In this document: one piece after another, positions 10,479-20,512 of the stretch
Layout of the letters: every line of letters begins with the position of its first letter
How positions within the stretch are numbered: position 1 is the first letter of the stretch
Assembly (NCBI RefSeq): GCF_002843235.3
Contig: NZ_CP031123.2
Coordinates: 2,976,001 to 3,040,000, forward strand
DNA from: Providencia huaxiensis
Lineage (GTDB): Bacteria > Pseudomonadota > Gammaproteobacteria > Enterobacterales > Enterobacteriaceae
Length of the DNA stretch: 64,000 bases
Reading direction: 5' to 3'
Notes under the pieces: model-generated
What the model was told of the DNA's origin: nothing
What the model saw: the letters and a program-made list of their open reading frames with translations, nothing else
Databases searched by the model: none
Program-made: the position numbers and the translations under genes

Positions 10479-11662
10479 GCTTTACCTCGGGCCTCTGAAT
10501 GGCTCATCGTTGTTTTTTTCAATGCTGGAATAACAGGTAATAAGCGGATCAATAAGATATAAGCGCATACCTCTATTGCCACAAAACCTATTGAAATTAA
10601 AAGTTCTTCTGTTGTTGGGAAATAGTCATATCCGCCCCCTGGGTTGAATGCAACGAGGGAATAGCTCATCCGCCACATGGCAGCCCCAATCAACATGCTC
10701 AAACCGCTTGCATATAACCACCGTGAATCATTTCTCAATGATGGCATGCGGAAAATAATCAATGGGAAAACCATTAATGCGGTTTCTATCCAGAACATCA
10801 TGGCGTAGAAATCGGTATTGAAGATATGGTGCAACTTGCCCCGATAAATTAGTTCACCGAAACGGCAGACCAAGAACAGCACTAACAATACCTGCAAGAT
10901 CCGAGTGATACGAACAAACAGCGGCCGTTCATCAGCGCCTTGCCCCCGCAACGCGGCTTGGAGTAATGATCCTTCGAAAATGACGATGGAAAAACCCATA
11001 ATGAATGCAGTCAGTAATGAGAGTAGTGGCAGCATTTCATAACTTTGCCAAATAGGGTGGACTTTATACCCCGCCGAAATCATCAATGAACCCATAGACG
11101 ATTGGTGCATCATCGGCAGTAATGCGCCAAGAGCAATAATAAAAAACATCGCTTTATTCAGTCGTTTTAACGAAACCTTCCAACCAAAGCGCTCACACAG
11201 TGCAGGGGCAAATTCCAATGCCATCACACCGATATAAATCGTCATACACACTGCGGTTTCAAACAGCACTGAGTTGGTGTTAAAGAAACCGGGGATGTAG
11301 AAATAAGGCAAGTTCCAGTAACGACCTACGTCAATAGTGATAGACAAGCCACCGAGAGAGTACCCGAACAAACTGGCTAATAATGCAGGGCGCACTAACG
11401 GGTGATATTCACCTCGGTTAAATACATACACCGCCCAAGCCAGCGCCCAACCGCCACAAGCAAAACCGGTTCCAATCAGCAAGTCAAAAGCAATCCAGAT
11501 CCCCCAAGGATAGCCACCATTTAGGTCAGAAACTGAGCCTAAGCCGAAGACCAAGCGTTTAACTATCAAGATGACACAAATCAGCACTAAGGGCCCAAAG
11601 ACCATAATTGGCCAACTGACTAAACGCCCGCCTAGCGGCTGCTCTTTATGATGCGTCGTCAT
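10475..11662 (-). CDS. hybB: Hydrogenase-2 membrane subunit HybB
   Basis: HybB is an NrfD/PsrC-family integral membrane protein of about ten helices that links the hydrogenase to the quinone pool. The 395-residue product matches E. coli HybB closely (for example [17 protein letters not shown] and [16 protein letters not shown]). The ATG at 11662 is chosen because AGGAG lies 9 bases upstream; two earlier in-frame ATGs have no usable site, and E. coli HybB begins at the same point. It overlaps the end of hybA by 17 bases. Confidence 0.95.
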   Translation of the reverse strand: MTTHHKEQPLGGRLVSWPIMVFGPLVLICVILIVKRLVFGLGSVSDLNGGYPWGIWIAFDLLIGTGFACGGWALAWAVYVFNRGEYHPLVRPALLASLFGYSLGGLSITIDVGRYWNLPYFYIPGFFNTNSVLFETAVCMTIYIGVMALEFAPALCERFGWKVSLKRLNKAMFFIIALGALLPMMHQSSMGSLMISAGYKVHPIWQSYEMLPLLSLLTAFIMGFSIVIFEGSLLQAALRGQGADERPLFVRITRILQVLLVLFLVCRFGELIYRGKLHHIFNTDFYAMMFWIETALMVFPLIIFRMPSLRNDSRWLYASGLSMLIGAAMWRMSYSLVAFNPGGGYDYFPTTEELLISIGFVAIEVCAYILLIRLLPVIPALKKTTMSHSEARGKA

Positions 11663-12632
11663 TTGAGTCATCTCCTTCGTGTTTGTCATTCTTGGTATTG
11701 CGATACACCAAGAAACTCAGCCCTGCCAACGCGGCCAATGGCAGTACCATGCCTTTGTAAAGCGTGTGCTGCACATATTCAGAACGCGCCCCTGTAGACA
11801 ACTGCTCCAATTCAGGTAGCCCAAGGTTTTGATATGGCACACCGGAAAGAACAATGACTTGTGTACCACCGCCTTCAAGTTCGCCATAAACATGGGACTC
11901 ATATTTCGGCACTTTAATCACATTTGGGTCATTGCTGTGTAAGGTTTGTCTTGGGTAGCCGTACTCATCCCCCACTTTGAGTGTTAAGCGTTTTTTGGCT
12001 TCCGCGAGTAATTCTTCACGCGTCCCGAAAATTACTGCGCCCGTTGGGCAAACTTCGACACAACCGGGCAAACCGCCCTTGTCTAAACGTTCGACACCTT
12101 TTTGGTTGCATAACTCGCACTTATGAATTGCACCAAATTTGTCATCGTAGGCATATTTCGGGATATTAAATGGACACGCCACCATACAATAACGGCAACC
12201 AGTACATACGCTGGCATCGTAATGAACAATGCCGGTTTTTGGGTCTTTTTTCAGCGCTTGAACAGGGCAAACCGACACGCAATTAGGGTCAACACAATGC
12301 ATACATTGCTTTTTAATGTAGGCATAGCCATCTTTTTCTTGGTCTTTATGAACGCCTGTTCCACTGCTCCAAACCTGAATAATATTGTTGGTATAAGGGG
12401 TGAGTTTGTCATTATTTGACCAAGTTTGCTCCCCGACCGGGTTACGTTCCGGGTGGTTAATATCTTGGCATTTTGTCACGCACGCCTGACACCCAATACA
12501 CAGGGTCGAGTCATATAGCATCCCCAAAGAATTAGGAATTGGCGGGCGGTTTTCAGGCCCCGCCAAGCTGGGTGAACTTCCCGCAAGTAATGCTCCCCCA
12601 GCGGAGAGTTTAAGAAAATTTCGTCTATTCAC
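11646..12632 (-). CDS. hybA: Hydrogenase-2 ferredoxin-like subunit HybA
   Basis: HybA (328 residues) passes electrons between HybO and HybB. It has a Tat-type leader starting [13 protein letters not shown], then cysteine groups for four 4Fe-4S clusters ([41 protein letters not shown] and [10 protein letters not shown]), and a C-terminal membrane helix ([14 protein letters not shown]) that anchors it. The leader reads R-R-N-F-L-K, a good twin-arginine match. It starts 2 bases after the hybO stop. Confidence 0.95.
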   Translation of the reverse strand: MNRRNFLKLSAGGALLAGSSPSLAGPENRPPIPNSLGMLYDSTLCIGCQACVTKCQDINHPERNPVGEQTWSNNDKLTPYTNNIIQVWSSGTGVHKDQEKDGYAYIKKQCMHCVDPNCVSVCPVQALKKDPKTGIVHYDASVCTGCRYCMVACPFNIPKYAYDDKFGAIHKCELCNQKGVERLDKGGLPGCVEVCPTGAVIFGTREELLAEAKKRLTLKVGDEYGYPRQTLHSNDPNVIKVPKYESHVYGELEGGGTQVIVLSGVPYQNLGLPELEQLSTGARSEYVQHTLYKGMVLPLAALAGLSFLVYRNTKNDKHEGDDSNDDAS

Positions 12633-12634
12633 GG

Positions 12635-13753
12635 TTATTCTCCCCGTGAGTCAGTATCTTGTTGGCGTTTTTGACGACCTAATTCACGTACCGCCATCAC
12701 GCTAACCCCAGCCACTAACCCGACAACACCACCAATTAACCCCACAGCTGTAGATGAAATTTGGCCACCTTCGCGGTTATTCACATCCGGTTTATCCACA
12801 CGTGGTGTTGGGTTTTCAACACTTGCTAGTTGGTGGATAGCTTTATGGAACCCTACATTTTCTTCATTACAGCCATAACAAGGGTGACCAATTGCCACAG
12901 GCCAGACACCGCCAACATCACAGAATTGCAATGTGGAGCAGTTACCGTACGTTTCAGGTCCCTTACAACCTAAATGGTATAAACACCAACCTTCACGATG
13001 GCCATCATCACCGAACTCTTTTGCGAAGCGGCCCGCATCAAAATGAGGGCGACGTTCACAGTGTTCATGAATTAATCGACCGTACGCGAACATTGGGCGA
13101 TTTTTGCTATCCAATTTTGGTGGGCGATTAAACGTAATTAAGTGTGCGACCGTCGCAAGGAAGTTATGTGGATTAGGCGGGCAGCCTGGAATATTAATAA
13201 CGGTTTTATCTTTAATGACTTGATCTAAACCCACGGCTCCTGTTGGGTTATCACCTGCCGCAGCAACACCGCCCCACGAAGCGCAAGAACCTATCGCAAT
13301 CACAGCCGCAGCGTGTTCAGCCACTTCACGAATATGCTCAACAATCGGTTTCCCCGCCACCATGCAGTAAATGCCACCATCTTTCAATGGGATAGAACCA
13401 TCGACGACTAAAACATATTTTCCTTTGTACTTTTCAATTGCATCATGTTTATTTTGCTCAACTTGCTCACCAAAGGCGGCAGACAACACCTCATGGTATT
13501 CCAATGAGATGGTATCGAGAATTAAATTTTCCAAAGTTGGATGGGTTGAACACAGTAAAGATTCCGTACACCCTGTACACTCTTGGGCGCCAATCCAAAT
13601 GACAGGAGGTCGAGCTGGGTCACTAATAGATTCCGCAATTTGGGCAGCTGCCTTCCCGCTTAATCCCATTGTTGCAGCCAGTGCTGTACATAACTTCATA
13701 AAATCACGGCGGTTAATGCCATGCGAAGAAATAATAGAGTTATCTCCTATCAT
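12635..13753 (-). CDS. hybO: Hydrogenase-2 small subunit HybO
   Basis: The 372-residue small subunit carries three iron-sulfur clusters and the Tat signal that exports the HybO-HybC dimer. The leader has the twin-arginine motif NRRDFMK at about residues 14-20. Cluster cysteines lie in [32 protein letters not shown] and [15 protein letters not shown]-terminal hydrophobic helix (residues about 335-360) holds it in the membrane. It is the first gene of the hyb/hyp operon and is preceded by a 609-base AT-rich region with an FNR-like box. Confidence 0.96.
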   Translation of the reverse strand: MIGDNSIISSHGINRRDFMKLCTALAATMGLSGKAAAQIAESISDPARPPVIWIGAQECTGCTESLLCSTHPTLENLILDTISLEYHEVLSAAFGEQVEQNKHDAIEKYKGKYVLVVDGSIPLKDGGIYCMVAGKPIVEHIREVAEHAAAVIAIGSCASWGGVAAAGDNPTGAVGLDQVIKDKTVINIPGCPPNPHNFLATVAHLITFNRPPKLDSKNRPMFAYGRLIHEHCERRPHFDAGRFAKEFGDDGHREGWCLYHLGCKGPETYGNCSTLQFCDVGGVWPVAIGHPCYGCNEENVGFHKAIHQLASVENPTPRVDKPDVNNREGGQISSTAVGLIGGVVGLVAGVSVMAVRELGRQKRQQDTDSRGE

Positions 13754-14362
13754 TCTTTTTTCCTATTATTATGGGTGGCTTAAAACCTATTCATTAGGAG
13801 GGGATTTTTGTTTACTACCTTAAAGTTATAAATACCACAAAGCCCTATACACAAATGATGAATACGCTTTTTGCTTGTATTTATCTATTTAAGAAGCAAA
13901 CAAAACCAACTCTAATGAAATAAATTCTTATTTAAGTAACCTGATGTATAAATATAAAATAAGATCCTATTCCTACCGCGCCTAAATCATTTGATCTTCA
14001 TCAAAAGGCAATAAGAAATTTTATTTTTTTTATATATTTGCTAGAAAAATCGATTCAGTAACCCGTAACAAAACAAGAATGGAAATATAAATAAATAGAT
14101 TTTATTTTCAATACTGCGTTATACATCACATCATTTAAAATAAAAAATCATTTATTTTTCATTATGATATCAAAACCAATCATCTTAATATAATTAATTA
14201 AGCGGAATAGGTGTATTAATAACAACCCAACCATTAATATAAAAACAAATATGTTAAATAAGAATCAATATCAAAAATAAAATATAATCTATTAAAATGA
14301 AAATCTGAAAAAATAGGTAAGTATACAACCCTATAAATATAATACTGCCCATTAGTAATAGA
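13754..14362. other. Long AT-rich intergenic region between hypF and hybO
   Basis: This 609-base region separates the hypF stop from the hybO start, both on the minus strand. It is very AT-rich and contains no credible gene. The clearest element is the FNR-like box at 13991-14004. The rest may hold further regulator sites, but I could not pick out a convincing -35/-10 pair. Confidence 0.6.
13991..14004 (-). promoter_or_regulatory. FNR-type operator upstream of hybO
   Basis: TTGATCTTCATCAA is a perfect match to the FNR consensus TTGAT-N4-ATCAA. It lies 238 bases before the hybO start codon in the hyb leader region. FNR activation under anaerobiosis fits a respiratory uptake hydrogenase. The distance implies a long 5' leader or an additional promoter downstream. 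Confidence 0.7.
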
Positions 14363-16639
14363 TTAATTTTTCAACATCGCAGAAGCGATAGCGACTTGCC
14401 CCAATGATAGCCCACCATCTCCCATGGGAAATTGTTTTGCATATAGCACATCGAACTCAGATAGGTTATTCACTAATAGTTTTCTCAATAATTGGTTATG
14501 AGTCACGCCACCTGACAAAACAATTGTCTTAGTACCATATTGGTTCGCTGACTTCCTTGCTAGCTCAGCAAAACCTTGCGCTAATGCCACATGAAAGGCA
14601 TGTGCCCGTTGTGGTTTAGGCGCACAGTACGCTATCCATTGTTGCCAAAATGTATATAAATCTAATTGTCGCCCCACTAATGGCATAGTGACCGGATGTA
14701 CGCTCACGGGTGATTTCATGGCAATCGCTTCCAGTTGGCAAGCAGCCTCCCCTTCCCAACTGGTTTGTGCCGTACAAATACCTAACGCTGCAGCAACCGC
14801 ATCAAAAAGCCGCCCAGTAGATGAAGCCGTTGGGCTATTAATTCCTTTCTCAATCGCCTTTTGTAAGCCTTGCCAAGGAAATGACATTAAATAAGCGGCG
14901 CTCTCTTGCTTTTGCCACTGGGGAACAAATTGTAAACAATGCGCAAGGAAATTACGCCATGGCTGCCGAGAAGCTAATTCCCCTCCCGGCAGTGCAACTG
15001 GGGGCAAGCCTCCTAGATATTGACTAGATTTATAATCCACTAGTAAGCATTCACCTCCCCATAGCCGGTGGTCATCCCCATACCCCAAACCATCCAAAGC
15101 TAACCCAATGACTTTACTTCCATTTAATGGCAAACCATGCTCAGCCATTACCGCAGCAATATGTGCATGATGATGCTGCACTTTTATCAATGGGATCCGT
15201 AATTGCTGTGATAACGCCTCGCCATAGCGCGTACTCACATAATTAGGATGCATATCAGAGACTATAGCGGTTGGCGTAAAACGATAAATAGATTCAAATA
15301 ATGCAATCGCAGACTGATATTGCTCAAAAATATCCATATCATCAAGGTCGCCTAGGTGTTGGCTCATGACTGCACTTTTGTCTCGCAATAAACAAAAGGT
15401 ATTTTTAAGATCAGCCCCTAAAGCCAGTATTGATGGGGAATTTTCAAACCCTTCAGGTAAATCAATCGCATCAGGGACATAGCCCCGTGCACGGCGGAGC
15501 ATTTCCGCTTGTCCATCATGATAACGCACCAATGAGTCATCTGCACGTTGGACAATATCGCGGTTATGAGTGAGCCAAACATCGGCGATATTGGCTAAAT
15601 CAACCAGCGCAGCTTGCTCGCTCAACACAGGGGGCTTCCCTGCTGCATTTCCTGACGTCATCACTAATGGGCGATTAACTTGTGCCATCAATAGGTGTTG
15701 CAATGGGTTAGAAGGCAACATAACACCGATTTCCGCTAGATTTGGCGCAATATATTGGCTTAATACAGGATTTTTCCAATTTTTAACCAATACAATCGGA
15801 GCGGCAGGGCTTTTTAATAATGCACGTAAGCCATCACTCAGCGGCATATTGTGCTGCTCTAACCAATTCAGTGATGGGATCATAACCGCCAGCGGCTTGG
15901 TTGGGCGGCATTTACGCCCTCGTAAAGCTTCTACCGCCTCATCACTACTTGCATCACAAGCAAGATGAAAACCGCCAATCCCTTTAATAGCAACAATTTT
16001 CCCGGCCAATAACTGCTGAGCTGCCAAGGCTAATGCATTCTCTTTATTTGCGATCATTTTTCCTGATGGGCCGCACAATTTAATTTCAGGACCACACACC
16101 GCACAGGCATTGGGTTGTGCGTGAAAACGCCTATCTGCGGGGGATTGATATTCCACTAAGCAATTAGGACACAAAGGAAAATCGGCCATTGCAGTATTGG
16201 GCCTATCATAAGGCATACGACGAATAATCGTGAAGCGAGGGCCGCAATGCGTGCAGTTTGTGAACGGGTAATGAAAACGTCGATTCGATGGAGCAAAAAG
16301 CTCTTGTTGGCATGCATCACAAGTAGCAGCATCTGGGATGACTTGAGTATCCATTTTACCTTCGCCACTACGGCGAATAGTAAATGCGTCGGGTAATTTA
16401 TCCCATTGAAAAGGTTGCAGTTCAATACTTTCTATATGGGCTAACGGTGGGCAGTGTTGGTACAATAACTGAGTAAATTCAGTGGGTTCCGAATCAGTAC
16501 ATAAACGAATCAGCACCCCTTCGCCATCATTACAGACATCACCTAATAGTTTGCATTGGTGGGCTAATTGCCAAACATAGGGACGAAACCCTACCCCCTG
16601 AACTTTCCCTTTGATGCGTAACTGTATACCGTTTTTCAC
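14363..16639 (-). CDS. hypF: Carbamoyltransferase HypF
   Basis: This 758-residue enzyme makes the carbamoyl group that becomes the cyanide ligands. Domains in order are an acylphosphatase domain ([14 protein letters not shown], residues about 5-90), two zinc-finger motifs (CDACQQ.. CTHCGP and CPNC.. CAVCGP, residues 108-185), a YrdC-like domain (about 200-385), and a Kae1-like carbamoyltransferase domain with HHHAH and LALDGLGYG. It lies upstream of hybO in the same direction, separated by a long regulatory gap, so it probably has its own promoter. Confidence 0.96.
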   Translation of the reverse strand: MKNGIQLRIKGKVQGVGFRPYVWQLAHQCKLLGDVCNDGEGVLIRLCTDSEPTEFTQLLYQHCPPLAHIESIELQPFQWDKLPDAFTIRRSGEGKMDTQVIPDAATCDACQQELFAPSNRRFHYPFTNCTHCGPRFTIIRRMPYDRPNTAMADFPLCPNCLVEYQSPADRRFHAQPNACAVCGPEIKLCGPSGKMIANKENALALAAQQLLAGKIVAIKGIGGFHLACDASSDEAVEALRGRKCRPTKPLAVMIPSLNWLEQHNMPLSDGLRALLKSPAAPIVLVKNWKNPVLSQYIAPNLAEIGVMLPSNPLQHLLMAQVNRPLVMTSGNAAGKPPVLSEQAALVDLANIADVWLTHNRDIVQRADDSLVRYHDGQAEMLRRARGYVPDAIDLPEGFENSPSILALGADLKNTFCLLRDKSAVMSQHLGDLDDMDIFEQYQSAIALFESIYRFTPTAIVSDMHPNYVSTRYGEALSQQLRIPLIKVQHHHAHIAAVMAEHGLPLNGSKVIGLALDGLGYGDDHRLWGGECLLVDYKSSQYLGGLPPVALPGGELASRQPWRNFLAHCLQFVPQWQKQESAAYLMSFPWQGLQKAIEKGINSPTASSTGRLFDAVAAALGICTAQTSWEGEAACQLEAIAMKSPVSVHPVTMPLVGRQLDLYTFWQQWIAYCAPKPQRAHAFHVALAQGFAELARKSANQYGTKTIVLSGGVTHNQLLRKLLVNNLSEFDVLYAKQFPMGDGGLSLGQVAIASAMLKN

Positions 16640-16748
16640 TCGTGCACCCTCTTAATACACTGAGGATATTTTCCCGCGAAGACATAAAAAAAACCTCACT
16701 TGAGATCAATAAAATATGAAAAACACATTAACAATACTCGCTCAATAG

Positions 16749-16780
16749 AAATAGCCACAAAGCAATTCTTGTGGCTATTT
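16749..16780. terminator. Perfect 12-bp hairpin terminator
   Basis: AAATAGCCACAA and TTGTGGCTATTT form a perfect 12-bp stem with an 8-base loop, flanked by T and A runs. It lies just after the end of the sulfatase relic on the minus strand and upstream of hypF. It could stop leftward transcription of the relic before hypF. Confidence 0.7.
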
Positions 16781-16805
16781 TAACAATAACAGTGAATTTA
16801 TCAGT

Positions 16806-17400
16806 TTAATCGCTGATAAAACCATCTTCCATACGATTAAAGTTGTAGAAGAACTCAGAAGGATCCACGACCGCTGCGTCGCTATATTTTCTTGCTTCAT
16901 CCCCCCATAATTGCTGCAATGCTTTCAGTTTTTCTAGGTACTTTTTCGCTAAGTCGGTTGATTCAGAAAAATCTTCTGCTGTATTGAACAGTTGCCATTG
17001 GTCATCATCATAGCTGGTGTTGTAACGGTGTAATGCGACAGCTCTCCAGTCTCCTTGAGTAATAACTCGCTGACTACGCAGTTAAAAATACTGCACGTCA
17101 CGGGTTTTTGCGTCATCCGAATTTAGTGTTCCCAAGAAAGATTTACCTGCCACAGGAATTTGTTTCCCCCATCAACCTCTGTTGTAAATGAAGTTCCCGC
17201 TGCATCTAAAATTGTAGGGGCAATATCAATGACACTAACATATTGGGAGCGAATACTATTTGGTTGCTGTGTATGACTAGGCATGACACAGTCAGTGGAG
17301 TTCTAACACCGCCTAAATAAGGCCATAATTTATAACGCTTAAAAGGTGTTGCCCCACTGGTTGCTGGCCCTGAACCATGAGGCGTTTCTTTCGATGGCAC
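16806..17400 (-). pseudogene. Arylsulfatase C-terminal relic
   Basis: Reading the minus strand from 17400 gives a sulfatase-like C-terminal half: SGPATSGATPFKRYKLWPYLGGVRTPLTV, then after a frameshift SQYVSVIDIAPTILDAAGT, then after another shift a stretch ending NFNRMEDGFISD and a TAA at 16806-16808. There is also an in-frame TAA after VQYF. The order matches a periplasmic type I sulfatase (the Gly-Gly-x-Arg-x-Pro region and a long C-terminal tail). The N-terminal half with the catalytic formylglycine site is missing; the homology stops at about 17400, exactly where the porin relic begins on the other strand. This is dead sequence left by a deletion or rearrangement. Confidence 0.75.
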
Positions 17401-17401
17401 A

Positions 17402-18217
17402 TTGAAATATCAGGATTTTTCAATCGATACGCTATATGTTGATAGAGTTATGGAACGCTTTACCCCGAATAAAGAAAAATTCCATAGTGCAAATAAAACC
17501 CCTGTTGAATATATCGCAGCGGGTGGTATCAACTATAAAACAAAAGAACTCACTGCCAGTTATAATTATGGCTATGCGAAAGATTTCATTGACCGTCATG
17601 TTCTTGAACTAAGCTATATGCCTTATTCTAATATCACTCTTGGGTTCCAAGCTTTTGGTAATGTCCCTTTAGAATTATATAAAGATATGCCCTCCGCACA
17701 GCAGGCCGCTAATGGCACCTCTTGGGTCTATGAAGGTACTGTTAGATGGTAACATGATGCCTTAGGTATGAAACTGGGTATTGGCTATACTGATGCTTCA
17801 AAAAATGACGGGTCACTCGGTTATTTTGACAGGCATCCTTTGAGAAATGCACGTTGGCGTATTGAGCCTATGTCATCTGCCGCTTATCACTATCAGCGTG
17901 ATGGTGAATTAGCTCTAACAGGGCTTATTGATTATAAATATGCTGAAGATTTTTATTCTGCAGTACAATTAAATTACGGTCAGTTTGATTTTAAAAATAA
18001 TAAAATTAAAACAGGTGAGATTAATCTCATCAATGCTTGGCAACCTAGTGATCCAAGCTTAAAAAACTTTACGATATTTACTAAATTAACCAAAGCTTGG
18101 TTATATCAAGTACAAGAAAACCGCGTACAGCCTGTTTTTGATGATAGTGGCCACTATATTCGAAGAAATGCTATCGCCGCAGATATTATTTTTGATTATA
18201 AATTCAATATATTTTAA
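17402..18217 (+). pseudogene. Outer-membrane porin relic (OprD-like), one in-frame stop
   Basis: One reading frame runs through this region, broken only by a TAA at 17750-17752. Both halves look like beta-strands of an outer-membrane porin (alternating aromatic residues such as ELTASYNYGYAKDF and LALTGLIDYKYAEDFY), and the frame ends in DIIFDYKFNIF, with a terminal Phe as outer-membrane proteins require. The length of about 270 residues suggests the C-terminal two-thirds of an OprD/ChiP-type porin; the signal peptide and N-terminus are missing. It abuts the sulfatase relic head to head. The exact porin family is uncertain. Confidence 0.6.
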
Positions 18218-18245
18218 TACCACTAATCATGTGTCGAGGGGCAAA

Positions 18246-19124
18246 ATGAAAAAAACAATTTTAGCTATTAGTTTATTAACGTTATTTGGACTTCAAGCTC
18301 AAGCCAGCAACGATAAAATGCGTATTTTATTAGTTAATGACGATGGATGTGAGGCATTTGGCCTAACTGAATTAAAGTCTCAATTAGATGCAAAAGGTTA
18401 TGATGTTTGGCTTGTCGGTCCAGCAACAAATCAAAGCGGAATAGGGACTGCTATTACATTCAAAGCAGGGAAAGAGTTTGATGTTAAAAAAGTCGATGAG
18501 CGTACTTATTGTTTCCCTGGTACTCCTGCAGATTCACTGGATTTTGGTTTGCAGGGATTATTACGGGAAACACCACCAGACCTTGTAATTTCTGGAGTCA
18601 ACGATGGCCCAAATACCGGAGCCTCTCAACTTAATTCAGGAACGGTCTCAGCCGCAGCTCGCGCTGTACGTCTTGGCTACCCAGCGATAGCCGCAAGTAT
18701 TGGTTATATTATGACTGAAGAAGAAATAAAATCAGGTTGGCCTAGCACCCAAAAATATTGGCCTGATTCAGTCACTTATATTGTTGATCTCGTTGATAAT
18801 TTAAATAAAAAAAGGGAGACTGGCGAGAAAGTACTTCCAGCGAGATCAGGATTAAGCATTAATTACCCTGCACTACCTAAAGATAAAATTAAAGGCGTAA
18901 AGTTTATTGAAAACGAATATACCGTTTCACCACAAGTTTTATATGAAATAACCGCCGAAGGAAAAACTAAGCAATTCATTAATCCTGAAGCATTAAAAAT
19001 GAGAAATGATAATTCGGATACTGGATACCTCGACAAAGGATATATTACTTATACTGTATTCGATGGTGATTGGAATGCTCCTGAAGAAAAAGTAAAAGAA
19101 TATAAAAATGATTTCAATTTTTAG
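18246..19124 (+). CDS. Exported SurE-like 5'/3'-nucleotidase (acid phosphatase)
   Basis: This 292-residue protein has SurE signatures: LLVNDDGCEAFGL with the metal ligands Asp32 and Asp33, GPATNQSGIG, and SGVNDGPNTGASQLNSGTVSAA with the conserved Asn. SurE proteins remove phosphate from nucleoside monophosphates. Unlike the usual cytosolic SurE, this one begins with a clear signal peptide (MKKTILAISLLTLFGLQAQA), so it should act in the periplasm. The ATG at 18246 follows GAGGGG, which decides the start; the open frame upstream overlaps the porin relic. It lies between pseudogenes and a prophage remnant. Confidence 0.85.
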   Translation: MKKTILAISLLTLFGLQAQASNDKMRILLVNDDGCEAFGLTELKSQLDAKGYDVWLVGPATNQSGIGTAITFKAGKEFDVKKVDERTYCFPGTPADSLDFGLQGLLRETPPDLVISGVNDGPNTGASQLNSGTVSAAARAVRLGYPAIAASIGYIMTEEEIKSGWPSTQKYWPDSVTYIVDLVDNLNKKRETGEKVLPARSGLSINYPALPKDKIKGVKFIENEYTVSPQVLYEITAEGKTKQFINPEALKMRNDNSDTGYLDKGYITYTVFDGDWNAPEEKVKEYKNDFNF

Positions 19125-19248
19125 GTCACAAAAAGGATTACAACATCCATCACATAGCTTCAAAAAGCCAGTAAGTATACAGATTAACAAGAAATTAAAA
19201 GCCGAGATGAATTACAAAAGTATTTTGGTGAGTCATTAGCGTGATATG

Positions 19249-19360
19249 TTTTAGAAAAACAAAAAAGCCACTTGCTAAGAAGTGGCTTAATGTGCTGATT
19301 TAACAGCTAAAATTTGGTGGCCCCTGCTGGACTTGAACCAGCGACCAATCGATTATGAGT
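19249..19360 (-). repeat. Left attachment-site repeat with tRNA-Ile 3' fragment
   Basis: These 112 bases are nearly identical to 23227-23336. The right part (19315-19360, minus strand) is the 3' portion of tRNA-Ile(CAU) from the anticodon loop to CCA, and the left part (19265-19288) is the hairpin terminator that follows the tRNA. Identity ends exactly at the anticodon loop. The fragment keeps the GCTGG/CCAGC T-stem seen in other enterobacterial tRNA-Ile2, so it is probably the original 3' end of the gene displaced by integration. It cannot fold into a complete tRNA. Confidence 0.85.
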
Positions 19361-19429
19361 ACGTTCCCCACCCTTTATAAATCAATAAATTGCATATTTA
19401 TCAAAAGGATAGAAAACGGTGACTAATGG

Positions 19430-20512
19430 TTATTCAGGAGGATTCTGGTTCTCTGCCGCCAGTTTGTCGCCAAATATGTCCCTCATCTTATCCCCCAAAA
19501 TATTTATTTTTGTATCTGCATCGGGAATATCAAAATCACAAAATTTATTTTTTATCTCAGGCATAATCATTGATAATATAGAAATTAAAATTTTTATATT
19601 ATCAATAAAATCCATATATTCACATAATACTCTATGTTGCTCTGATACATAAATAAAGCTTAACACCTCTTTTTTTGTTAATTTTTCCTTTTTTGTTTTA
19701 ATATTATATTCATTAATTACTGAATTGATATCACTAATAAAAATCTCATCATCAAACTTTAATATAAAATTCACTTTACTTTTGGAGGTTTCTTTTAATT
19801 TAATTTTCACCGAACCAAAATATAAATAATTTTTAACAATCAGCTCATTAAATGATAACGATTTTTGTTTTATTTTTTGTTCTAAAAATTGTTTCTCATG
19901 ACTTTTTTCTTCTTCATAACTTAAATTACAAATAGCCAAAGTTAATTCTTTGCATTTTTTTAGAGAAGAATTAAAAAAATAGAGATATTCATCGTTTATG
20001 GCGAATGAGTACTCTCCTTCCATTTTAAAAAAATTATCAATAATAACATTAGGTTGAAAAATTTTTTCTTTATATTTAGTTTCAAATAAACCCAATTGCT
20101 CTAAAGCAAATTTTCTTTTAGAAAAATAGATATCTATCTGATTTTTTTCCTCTGTTAGTTCAATTTGTTTTTTTGTGGTTTTTATCTGAATGTCTGTTTG
20201 AAATGAACGATGTGCACTCGTAACAAATGCACCTAAAATTGGTGATAAAGCTAAAATTAAAAATGGAAATTTCGCATTCTCCATGAGCCGACTATAACCC
20301 CTAGTCGATACATCTAACTCATAGTCCTGAGCAACTAATACCCATGCAATACCACTGATAATGAGTGGAAGAAAAACTAAAAACCAAAATAGTGGTTGTA
20401 CATGTAAACTAGATTCATCTAGCCAAAACTTCCATTTTCTTTTTTTTAGTAAACAAAAAAATGGAATAGCAGGCACTAATATAATTAATAATATGATTAT
20501 AGCTAGGCTCAT
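19430..20512 (-). CDS. Unknown membrane protein with N-terminal helices and coiled coil
   Basis: I do not recognise this 360-residue protein. It has hydrophobic helices at about residues 2-20, 40-62 and 82-102, a Lys/Glu-rich coiled-coil-like stretch at about 108-135, and a soluble, Lys-rich, AT-coded C-terminal part. Its ATG overlaps the stop of the CI-integrase chimera as ATGA, so the two are translationally coupled. It is the gene nearest the left attachment site, the position where P2-like phages often carry accessory (moron) genes. A role in phage exclusion is possible but is inference only. Confidence 0.7.
   Translation of the reverse strand: MSLAIIILLIILVPAIPFFCLLKKRKWKFWLDESSLHVQPLFWFLVFLPLIISGIAWVLVAQDYELDVSTRGYSRLMENAKFPFLILALSPILGAFVTSAHRSFQTDIQIKTTKKQIELTEEKNQIDIYFSKRKFALEQLGLFETKYKEKIFQPNVIIDNFFKMEGEYSFAINDEYLYFFNSSLKKCKELTLAICNLSYEEEKSHEKQFLEQKIKQKSLSFNELIVKNYLYFGSVKIKLKETSKSKVNFILKFDDEIFISDINSVINEYNIKTKKEKLTKKEVLSFIYVSEQHRVLCEYMDFIDNIKILISILSMIMPEIKNKFCDFDIPDADTKINILGDKMRDIFGDKLAAENQNPPE

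Noticed and set aside
19315..19360. Second tRNA gene
   Set aside because: Only the 3' part from the anticodon loop is present; the acceptor 5' strand and D-arm are missing.
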